DNA of 6,382 nt from assembly GCA_964504195.1 (NCBI GenBank), contig CAZDDI010000115.1:1-6382 (forward strand), read 5' to 3'. Position 1 is the stretch's first letter. Every line of letters starts with the position of its first letter. Of this stretch, positions 1-4,995 are shown one piece after another. A program made the translations under genes and the position numbers. Source of the DNA: CAZDDI01 sp964504195 (lineage in GTDB: Bacteria; Chloroflexota; Anaerolineae; B4-G1; SLSP01). The notes below the pieces were generated by a model. The model was not told the origin of the DNA, did no database searches, and saw nothing but the letters and a program-made list of their open reading frames with translations.

Positions 1-74
1 TTTTAAAGTGCCTAATCTACAAAGGTTAACAATCACATAGTGTATGGTAGTGAATCGTTGATTTGCTGAATCGT

Positions 75-656
75 ATGCCTAAACCACCCATTGACCATTT
101 CGGCTTGCTCTCGCCGCTATTCGATCGGCTGATTCGCCCGGCGGACCCGGCGCAATTGCTCGCGCTGCTACGGCTGGAGCCGGGGCAGCGTTTGCTGGAT
201 GTGGGCGGGGGGACGGGACGCATCACGCAGGCGCTCGCGGGCGCGGGTGTCGCGCTCACCTTGCTCGATCCTTCGCTGGGGATGTTGCGGCAGGCGCAGG
301 GGAAAGGCTGTTGTGTGCCCTGTCAGGGTATCGCCGAGGCGCTGCCCTTTGCCACCGGCAGCTTCGCGCGGGTGCTGGCGGTGGATAGCTTCCACCACTT
401 TTGGGACTACAACCGGGCCGCAGCGGAGCTCGTGCGCATCCTCGCGCCAGGCGGGCGGCTTGTTATCGAAGAACCGGATGTGCGGCGGCCCGTCGTCAAA
501 CTCGTGGCGCTGGCCGAGCGGCTGGCGCTTATGCGGAGCCAGTTCCATCCGCCGGATGCGCTTGCGGCACGTTTTCACGCCGTTGGGGCGCGGGTTACAC
601 TGCACTATCTGGCAGGCAACCCTAACTTCTGGGCGGTGGTGGAGGCGGGAAGCTAG
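75..656 (+). CDS. Class I SAM-dependent methyltransferase (methyltransferase type 11 family)
   Basis: A 193-residue protein with the Rossmann-type fold signature of class I methyltransferases. The glycine-rich SAM-binding loop LDVGGGTGRI lies at residues 41-50, and the acidic residue expected after strand 2 is D65 (LTLLDPS). AEALPF at 87-92 and VDSFHHFWD at 103-111 match the post-II region of UbiE-like enzymes, and RILAPGGRLVIEEP at 121-134 is the usual motif III stretch. The length is that of a minimal single-domain enzyme; no added substrate domain is visible, so the substrate cannot be named. An in-frame stop at 51-53 places the start inside the window. ATG at 75 is preferred, but TTG at 63 (197 residues) is possible, and neither has a clear Shine-Dalgarno. 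The gene converges on cpaF and stands alone. The family call is firm; the function is unknown. Confidence 0.85.
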   Translation: MPKPPIDHFGLLSPLFDRLIRPADPAQLLALLRLEPGQRLLDVGGGTGRITQALAGAGVALTLLDPSLGMLRQAQGKGCCVPCQGIAEALPFATGSFARVLAVDSFHHFWDYNRAAAELVRILAPGGRLVIEEPDVRRPVVKLVALAERLALMRSQFHPPDALAARFHAVGARVTLHYLAGNPNFWAVVEAGS

Positions 657-738
657 AAGCTGGTTGCTGGAAACTAGAAGCAGAGGTTTTGTGTAGGAAC
701 AGTAACCAGCTTCCAGCAACCAGTAACCAGCAACCAGT
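653..738. repeat. Inverted pair of heptad tandem-repeat arrays between convergent genes
   Basis: The left array (653-680) reads in seven-base units: CTAGAAG, CTGGTTG, CTGGAAA, CTAGAAG. The right array (701-735 plus a partial unit to 738) reads AGTAACC, AGCTTCC, AGCAACC, AGTAACC, AGCAACC. The right array is the reverse complement of the same unit family. This gives a perfect 13-base inverted repeat (660-672 with 711-723) and an alternative 10-base one (656-665 with 704-713), so the transcript could fold into a hairpin from either direction. The arrays start at the methyltransferase stop and end at the cpaF stop. A role as a bidirectional terminator is inference; there is no T-tract. Confidence 0.8.
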
Positions 739-2076
739 TTACTTTCTCCGCCCGCCGCTTTCCACCAGTGGGCGATCCATGAAAATCGTTGCGGGTAGAT
801 CGAACCCGTGTGTTTTGAGCTGGTGCATAAAGTTGGGCCGAATCCCCGTCGGTTTCATGCGGCCCACCACTTTGCCGTCCTGTTCCCCAGTTTCCTCAAA
901 TACAAAAATATCCTGCAAAACCACCGTTTCCCCCTCCATGCCCTGCACTTCGGTGATGTTGGTGATCTTGCGTGAGCCATCGCGTAGGCGCGCTTGCTGC
1001 ACAATCAGATTCAGCGCGGAGACGATCTGCTTGCGCACTACTGAGAGTGGCAAATCCATGCCCGCCATCAGCACCAGCGTCTCCAGGCGCGAAATGGTAT
1101 CGCGCGGTGTATTGGCATGAACTGTCGTGAGGCTGCCATCGTGACCGGTGTTCATCGCCTGGAGCATATCCAGCGCCTCACCGCCACGACACTCGCCCAC
1201 GATAATCCGTTCCGGTCTCATGCGCAGTGTGTTGATGACCAGATCGCGGATATGCACCGGACGGCTGTGCGGATCGTTGAGCTCCGCGGGCTTGGTTTCC
1301 AGGCGCACCGTATGCGTCTGGTGCAGCTGCAACTCCGCCGCATCCTCTACCGTGATGATGCGTTCATCGTCGGGGATGTAGCTGGAGAGCACATTGAGCA
1401 GCGTCGTCTTGCCCGATCCCGTACCGCCGGAAACGAGGATATTGAGCCGCGAAACCACACACGCCTGCAGAAATTCTCCCATCTCTGGTGTAATCGAGCC
1501 GAATTTGATCAAGTCCTGCACGGTGAGTTTGTTCTTGCCGAACTTGCGGATGGTGATGGTAGGGCCATCAAGTGAGCAAGGTGGGATGACCGCGTTCACG
1601 CGCGAGCCATCGGGGAGACGCGCGTCCACCATCGGCCAGTTGCGATCCACCGTGCGGCCCATCGGCGCGATAATTTTATTGATGGTGGCAAGCACATGCG
1701 CGTTATCCAGGAATTTCACTTCCGTCAATGTCACCTTGCCACCGCGCTCTACATAAACATTATGTGGCCCATTCACCATTACCTCGCTGACCAGGTCATC
1801 CCGCAACAGCGGCTCGATCGGGCCAAAACCGATCAGCTCATCCATGACCTCAAAGAAGAATGTTTGCGTCTGATCTGCTGAGAGGCTCAAGTTCACATGG
1901 CGCGCCAGGGCCTGGAAGCCTTGATAGGCAAATTGGCGCGTTTTTTCGGAGTTGTCAATGGCAACTTTTCCTTCCATAGATTGCCGCAACTTCCCAGCAA
2001 TCCACAATTGCATCCGTCGCCGATCTTCGTGTGCGTTTCCGGTGGGTTGGGGGGGGCTTCCGCTAAATTGGCTCAT
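739..2076 (-). CDS. cpaF: CpaF/TadA-family secretion and pilus ATPase (type II/IV secretion superfamily)
   Basis: A 445-residue hexameric traffic ATPase of the kind that powers Tad (Flp) pilus assembly or related secretion at the inner face of the membrane. An N-terminal region (about 1-200) contains the conserved FGPIEPLLRD and VSEVMVNGP blocks (about 83-103). The ATPase core follows: Walker A GGTGSGKTT at 217-225, the Asp box ITVEDAAEL at 241-249, Walker B IIVGECRGGE at 291-300, and the His box GSLTTVHANTPRD at 314-326. All catalytic motifs are intact and the length is normal for the family. The ATG at 2076 has a good AAGGAGT six bases upstream. In Tad loci cpaF is normally followed by tadB and tadC. 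Here the downstream neighbour is a convergent methyltransferase and the upstream one is divergent mtnA, so it is a single-gene unit and its partners must be elsewhere. Confidence 0.93.
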   Translation of the reverse strand: MSQFSGSPPQPTGNAHEDRRRMQLWIAGKLRQSMEGKVAIDNSEKTRQFAYQGFQALARHVNLSLSADQTQTFFFEVMDELIGFGPIEPLLRDDLVSEVMVNGPHNVYVERGGKVTLTEVKFLDNAHVLATINKIIAPMGRTVDRNWPMVDARLPDGSRVNAVIPPCSLDGPTITIRKFGKNKLTVQDLIKFGSITPEMGEFLQACVVSRLNILVSGGTGSGKTTLLNVLSSYIPDDERIITVEDAAELQLHQTHTVRLETKPAELNDPHSRPVHIRDLVINTLRMRPERIIVGECRGGEALDMLQAMNTGHDGSLTTVHANTPRDTISRLETLVLMAGMDLPLSVVRKQIVSALNLIVQQARLRDGSRKITNITEVQGMEGETVVLQDIFVFEETGEQDGKVVGRMKPTGIRPNFMHQLKTHGFDLPATIFMDRPLVESGGRRK

Positions 2077-2082
2077 CGCTTT

Positions 2083-2089
2083 ACTCCTT
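2083..2089 (-). promoter_or_regulatory. Ribosome binding site of cpaF
   Basis: AAGGAGT on the minus strand, six bases before the ATG at 2076. It supports that start. Confidence 0.75.
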
Positions 2090-2116
2090 GGGTGAGAATG
2101 CGTTTAACATCTCTAT

Positions 2117-2145
2117 ATTATACTTAATTCGCTGCAAAACCAAAA
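2117..2145 (-). promoter_or_regulatory. Candidate sigma-70 promoter of cpaF
   Basis: On the minus strand a perfect -10 box TATAAT (2117-2122) is preceded, at 17 bases, by the weak -35 TTTTGG (2140-2145). The predicted transcript would begin near 2110, leaving a leader of about 34 bases that contains the cpaF ribosome binding site. The -10 is convincing and the -35 is not. Confidence 0.45.
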
Positions 2146-2152
2146 TATTCCA

Positions 2153-2180
2153 TTGCATTCTCCCGCTCTGCCTGTAGAAT
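2153..2180 (+). promoter_or_regulatory. Candidate promoter of mtnA
   Basis: TTGCAT (2153-2158) and TAGAAT (2175-2180) are separated by 16 bases on the plus strand. The -10 matches five of six consensus positions, the -35 only three. If used, transcription starts near 2187 and the heptad arrays at 2193-2238 fall inside the mtnA leader. It sits back to back with the cpaF promoter. Confidence 0.35.
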
Positions 2181-2192
2181 ACCTCAAGATTT

Positions 2193-2238
2193 GCCATGCG
2201 CCATGCGCCATTTGAGATTTGAGATTTGAGATTTGAAA
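2193..2238. repeat. Two adjacent heptad tandem arrays upstream of mtnA
   Basis: The first array is GCCATGC twice followed by a partial GCCAT (2193-2211). The second is TTTGAGA three times (2211-2231) and a degenerate fourth copy TTTGAAA (2232-2238). Two different units, both with a strict seven-base period, meet in one spacer six bases before the mtnA ribosome binding site. They resemble the short tandemly repeated sequences known from cyanobacterial and Chloroflexota intergenic DNA. No coding function is seen. Confidence 0.85.
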
Positions 2239-2243
2239 CTCCT

Positions 2244-2248
2244 GGAGG
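2244..2248 (+). promoter_or_regulatory. Ribosome binding site of mtnA
   Basis: GGAGG five bases before ATG 2254. It decides the start: the in-frame TTG at 2233 lies upstream of this site and within the heptad array, so it is unlikely to be used. Confidence 0.85.
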
Positions 2249-2253
2249 TTCCC

Positions 2254-3261
2254 ATGTATCAAGCCATTGCCTGGATTGACGGGGCGTTGCGCCTATTGGA
2301 TCAGCGCCAGTTGCCCCACGAAACCGTGTACCTGGATTACTACACGCCCGAAGAGGTGGCTACTGCCATCCGCGAGATGGTCGTGCGCGGCGCGCCTTCC
2401 ATCGGCATTACTGCCGCTTACGGCATGGCGCTGGCTGCCCAACGCGCCCCAGATGCGGCGAGCTTGCAGGTGGCGGCGGCCTGTCTGCGCGCGGCGCGGC
2501 CTACAGCCGTCAATCTCTTTTGGGCTGTTGACCGGATGCTCGTGGCGGCGCAGCCTGTGCTGGATGATCCGGCAGCCCTGCCCGCCGCGCTGCTGGCTGA
2601 GGCGCATGTCATTGCCGAGCTTGAGCGCGCCAATAACCTCGCCATTGGGCAGCACGCGCTCCCGCTCGTGCCGGAGGGTGCGCATTTCATCCATCACTGC
2701 AATACCGGCCCTCTGGCGACCGGTGAAATCGGCACGGCGCTGGGTGTGATCTGGGCCGCGCATCAGGCCGGGAAGCGGGTGCATGTGTATGTGGATGAGA
2801 CCCGCCCGCGATTGCAAGGCGCGCGGCTCACCACCTGGGAATTGCAGCGGATGGGGATTCCGCACACGCTCATTGTGGATGGGGCCGCCGCGCATATCAT
2901 GCGCACGCGGCAGGTGGATTTGTGTGTGGTGGGGTGCGACCGTGTCGCGGCCAACGGCGACACGGCCAACAAAATCGGTACCTACGCGCTGGCGCTGGCG
3001 GCGCACGTACACGGTGTCCCCTTCTACGTCGTTGGCCCGACCACCTCGATTGATATGGCCCTGCCCACTGGGGATGACATCGCCATCGAAGAGCGCGCTG
3101 CTGAGGAAGTGACGCAGGTGGGGACGTGCAGCATCACGCCGGAGGGCGTGCAGGTCGCTAACATCGCCTTCGACGTGACCCCCGCACGCTACATCACCGC
3201 CATCATCACCGAGCGTGGGGTGGTGTACCCGCCGTTTACCAAAAACCTGACAGGTTTCTGA
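2254..3261 (+). CDS. mtnA: S-methyl-5-thioribose-1-phosphate isomerase
   Basis: A 335-residue enzyme of the methionine salvage pathway, converting 5-methylthioribose 1-phosphate to 5-methylthioribulose 1-phosphate in the cytoplasm. It belongs to the eIF2B-like isomerase superfamily. Family hallmarks in order: VVRGAPSIGITAAYGMAL (43-60), the catalytic-cysteine block HHCNTGPLATGEIGTALG (C149), DETRPRLQGARLTTWEL (181-197), and the catalytic-aspartate block VVGCDRVAANGDTANKIGTY (D229), then AFDVTPARYI near 305-314. The length is typical of bacterial MtnA. The last codons (NLTGF and the stop) are written by a dispersed palindromic repeat, so the natural C-terminus appears to have been replaced or extended by it. 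No other salvage genes are adjacent. The archaeal ribose-1,5-bisphosphate isomerase is a relative, but these motifs fit MtnA better. Confidence 0.94.
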   Translation: MYQAIAWIDGALRLLDQRQLPHETVYLDYYTPEEVATAIREMVVRGAPSIGITAAYGMALAAQRAPDAASLQVAAACLRAARPTAVNLFWAVDRMLVAAQPVLDDPAALPAALLAEAHVIAELERANNLAIGQHALPLVPEGAHFIHHCNTGPLATGEIGTALGVIWAAHQAGKRVHVYVDETRPRLQGARLTTWELQRMGIPHTLIVDGAAAHIMRTRQVDLCVVGCDRVAANGDTANKIGTYALALAAHVHGVPFYVVGPTTSIDMALPTGDDIAIEERAAEEVTQVGTCSITPEGVQVANIAFDVTPARYITAIITERGVVYPPFTKNLTGF

Positions 3262-3274
3262 AACCTGTCAGGTT
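3244..3274. terminator. Palindromic repeat, copy 1, overlapping the mtnA stop; likely terminator for the radical SAM gene
   Basis: The arms 3244-3257 and 3261-3274 pair perfectly over 14 bases around the loop CTG. Each arm is itself nearly palindromic (ACCTG-A-CAGGT). The mtnA stop TGA (3259-3261) lies in the loop and the last mtnA codons in the left arm. Read on the minus strand, the hairpin is followed by five T residues (3241-3245 complement), a classical intrinsic terminator pattern for the convergent radical SAM gene ending at 3279. On the plus strand no T-tract follows. The same palindrome recurs after ino1. Confidence 0.7.
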
Positions 3275-3278
3275 ATGC

Positions 3279-4424
3279 TTACACCACCCAGAGCCGCAGT
3301 TGTTGCGCTGGAGCTTTGCCGTCCAACAGGATGAACGGTGCAGCGCGCCCGCTCACTATCCCCAGCTTGCGCAGATCGCCCAGCTCGCGCAGTTGACCTT
3401 GCCGTCGCGCCGCCAGCACTTTTTCCGCGCCCTTTGGGCCGATGCCGGGCACGCGCAACAGCTGCATCCGGTCAGCCTGATTTAGCTCCAGCGGCGTATC
3501 CGCCAGATGTTGCTGTGCCCACAGCAGCTTGGGATCCTGGTTCGTGGGTAGATTGTCCTCCGCACCGAACGGCAGTTCAGCGGCGGTGAAGCCGTAATCA
3601 CGCAGGAGGAATGCGGCCTGATAGAGTCGGCGCTCGCGCTCCGGCGGTGCGGGCGGGCGGTGGGCCAGCGGCGTATCGGAGACCGGGCTGAAGCTACTGA
3701 AGTAGGCGCGCGCCAGGCGCAATTGCTGATGCAGGTACTCGGTGGTGGTGAGCAGTTCCCGGTCGCTCTCGCCAGCTGCGCCCACGACAAATTGCGTGGT
3801 GCTGCTGGGCCAGGGTAGGCCGGGATGCTCCTGGCGCAATTCCTGCACCCATTGCAGGCGTTGCAGCAGCTCTTCCATGAAGATTTTGTGTGGGGCCAGC
3901 TGCGTTAGCCGCGCATCGTTGGGCGCTTCGAGGTTGAGTGAGACCCGGTCGGCCAGGCGCATCGCCTCCGCGACCTGCTCCCGCTCTGCGCCGGGCATGA
4001 TTTTCAGGTGGATGTAGCCGCGAAATCCATACTTCCCGCGCAACAGCTTGGCCGCCGCGATGAGCCGTTCCTGGGTGCGCGGCCCGCCGCCCGCCACGCC
4101 GGAGCTCAAGAATACGCCCTTGATCAGCCCCTTGTGGTGCAGCGTCCAGGTAAGCCGGGCCAGCTCGTCCGGCGCGAACGTCGCGCGTTGGAAGTCGCGC
4201 CCGGCGCGAAAGGGGCAATAGGTGCAGTCGCGCTCGCAGGCGGAGGTGAGTAGCGTTTTGAGGAGCGGCACGCGGCCTTTGGGCGTCGCGGCGTGATAGA
4301 TGCACCCGGCCAGCTCTGAGATCTGCGGCAGCGCCGCACCCCGTTCCCCGGTCATGCCAACCTCTTCCGCCGGTTCGTAGCTGGCCCCCGGCCCTAACAA
4401 TTGTAACTTCGCCATTGCATCCAT
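3279..4424 (-). CDS. Radical SAM protein with C-terminal helix-hairpin-helix, putative DNA/RNA modification or repair family
   Basis: A 381-residue radical SAM enzyme. The [4Fe-4S] cluster motif C-x3-C-x2-C is at C63, C67 and C70 (ACERDCTYC). It is followed by RATFAPDELARL, KGVFLSSGV and YIHLKIMPGA (about 80-146), blocks I recognise from the family annotated as putative DNA modification/repair radical SAM proteins (the kind genetically linked to an unusual uracil-DNA glycosylase). The C-terminus has a helix-hairpin-helix, LLRVPGIGPKGAEKVLAAR (322-340), a non-specific nucleic-acid-binding element. The frame continues upstream to ATG 4529, but a perfect promoter lies at 4492-4520 and GGGGAG sits six bases before ATG 4424, so the shorter start is chosen. 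The gene is a single unit, divergent from arsR-ino1 and convergent with mtnA. Its substrate is unknown; no glycosylase partner is in view. Confidence 0.87.
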   Translation of the reverse strand: MDAMAKLQLLGPGASYEPAEEVGMTGERGAALPQISELAGCIYHAATPKGRVPLLKTLLTSACERDCTYCPFRAGRDFQRATFAPDELARLTWTLHHKGLIKGVFLSSGVAGGGPRTQERLIAAAKLLRGKYGFRGYIHLKIMPGAEREQVAEAMRLADRVSLNLEAPNDARLTQLAPHKIFMEELLQRLQWVQELRQEHPGLPWPSSTTQFVVGAAGESDRELLTTTEYLHQQLRLARAYFSSFSPVSDTPLAHRPPAPPERERRLYQAAFLLRDYGFTAAELPFGAEDNLPTNQDPKLLWAQQHLADTPLELNQADRMQLLRVPGIGPKGAEKVLAARRQGQLRELGDLRKLGIVSGRAAPFILLDGKAPAQQLRLWVV

Positions 4425-4430
4425 AGTGTG

Positions 4431-4436
4431 CTCCCC
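4431..4436 (-). promoter_or_regulatory. Ribosome binding site of the radical SAM gene
   Basis: GGGGAG on the minus strand, six bases before ATG 4424. It selects this start over the in-frame ATGs at 4475 and 4529, neither of which has a properly spaced site. Confidence 0.7.
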
Positions 4437-4438
4437 AT

Positions 4439-4584
4439 CGTGAAACGTAAAACCTGACGCTTGCTGGTGTTTCATCCTTGTGCTATCTTTAATTATAGGT
4501 ACAAATGTTCTAGTTGTCAATTCAGTCACTCACTTCGTTGGATAGCTAAACCCGGCGTTTGCTGAGTCTATTTCACGTTTCACG
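4439..4584. repeat. TTTCACG heptads in inverted orientation around the divergent promoters
   Basis: On the plus strand TTTCACG occurs twice in tandem at 4571-4584. On the other side, CGTGAAA and CGTAAAA (4439-4452) are the reverse complement of the same unit and a variant. This gives a perfect 10-base inverted repeat, CGTGAAACGT (4439-4448) and ACGTTTCACG (4575-4584), enclosing the radical SAM promoter and lying next to the arsR promoter. It may be repeat drift or a pair of binding sites; the sequence alone does not decide. Confidence 0.6.
4492..4520 (-). promoter_or_regulatory. Perfect-consensus sigma-70 promoter of the radical SAM gene
   Basis: On the minus strand TTGACA (4515-4520), a 17-base spacer and TATAAT (4492-4497) match the consensus at all 12 positions with optimal spacing. 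Transcription would start near 4485, giving a leader of about 60 bases before ATG 4424. Such a strong match suggests high basal transcription or a strong promoter held down by a regulator. Confidence 0.85.
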
Positions 4585-4597
4585 CTTTATTTCTCAG

Positions 4598-4625
4598 TTG
4601 ACAAAATCTCCCTTTGTTTTATCAT
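4598..4625 (+). promoter_or_regulatory. Sigma-70 promoter of the arsR-ino1 operon
   Basis: TTGACA (4598-4603), a 16-base spacer and TATCAT (4620-4625). The -35 is perfect and the -10 matches five of six. The -10 overlaps the in-frame ATG at 4624, so that codon would lie upstream of the predicted start point near 4632 and translation should begin at 4654 or 4657. Confidence 0.65.
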
Positions 4626-4653
4626 GGAAAACATAAACTTCTCTTTATGGATT

Positions 4654-4995
4654 ATGATGAATTACACTGACGAAAGTATTCGTGCTCTCTCCAAGAATCT
4701 ACGTGCGTTGCAGTCTATGCTCCGCCTCAAAATCCTTGCTGCGTTAAGCGCTGATCCCATTACTGTTTCCGATCTTGCTCATCAATTGTGGGTGAGCCAA
4801 CCCTTGCTCTCCTGGCATTTGGGCGAACTGCGCCGTGCCGGTTTAGTGGATGCCGACCGCGTAGGGCGCGAAGTCTACTATCGTTTACAACAAGAAACAC
4901 TCCGCGTATTGATTCTTGAACTGGCTGAATTGCTGGGACTCGATCTTTGCCGGTCTGAACCCCAAACTATTACGGAGGAATCCAATCATGGCTGA
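4654..4995 (+). CDS. ArsR-like winged-helix transcriptional regulator
   Basis: About 113 residues. A helical N-terminus (RLKILAAL) leads into a helix-turn-helix, ITVSDLAHQLWVSQPLLSWHLGELRRAGLV (about 36-65), then a wing DADRVGREVYYRL and a C-terminal dimerisation helix rich in leucine (about 82-97). This is the ArsR/HTH_5 layout, and the length is typical of the family. The only cysteine is near the C-terminus, and the metal-binding ELCVCD-type motif in the recognition helix is absent, so it is probably not a metal sensor. The start is uncertain: ATG 4654, ATG 4657 or, ignoring the promoter, ATG 4624 (123 residues); none has a good Shine-Dalgarno. Its stop overlaps the start of ino1 by 8 bases, which points to co-transcription and coupled translation. 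It may regulate ino1, itself and the divergent radical SAM gene; that is inference. Confidence 0.85.
   Translation: MMNYTDESIRALSKNLRALQSMLRLKILAALSADPITVSDLAHQLWVSQPLLSWHLGELRRAGLVDADRVGREVYYRLQQETLRVLILELAELLGLDLCRSEPQTITEESNHG
4974..4978 (+). promoter_or_regulatory. Ribosome binding site of ino1, inside the arsR coding end
   Basis: GGAGG nine bases before ATG 4988. It lies within the final codons of the regulator and fixes the ino1 start, ruling out the far-upstream in-frame ATG at 4916, which lies deep inside the regulator gene. Confidence 0.85.

Noticed and set aside
168..719. Long minus-strand frame opposite the methyltransferase
   Set aside because: It lies antisense to a gene with clear family motifs, is rich in Arg and Pro as expected of a shadow frame in GC-rich DNA, has no recognisable domain and runs through the heptad repeats.
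701..738. Possible CRISPR array
   Set aside because: Units are 7 bases with no spacers; no 24-40 base repeats with unique spacers and no cas genes occur in the window.
2233..2253. Upstream TTG start for mtnA, adding seven residues
   Set aside because: It falls inside the heptad array and upstream of the GGAGG that is properly spaced for ATG 2254.
2187..2253. SAM or other riboswitch ahead of mtnA
   Set aside because: The leader is short and made mostly of heptad repeats; no conserved riboswitch core or terminator hairpin is apparent.
2293..3012. 239-codon minus-strand frame opposite mtnA
   Set aside because: No family resemblance; a low-quality His/Arg-rich translation opposite a fully conserved MtnA.
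3694..4305. Alternative minus-strand frame of about 200 codons within the radical SAM gene
   Set aside because: It overlaps the motif-bearing frame completely and reads as an Arg/Ala-rich shadow with no cluster motif.
4425..4529. N-terminal extension of the radical SAM gene to ATG 4529 or 4475
   Set aside because: ATG 4529 is upstream of the perfect promoter and so outside the predicted transcript; ATG 4475 lacks a spaced ribosome binding site; the extra residues show no family resemblance.
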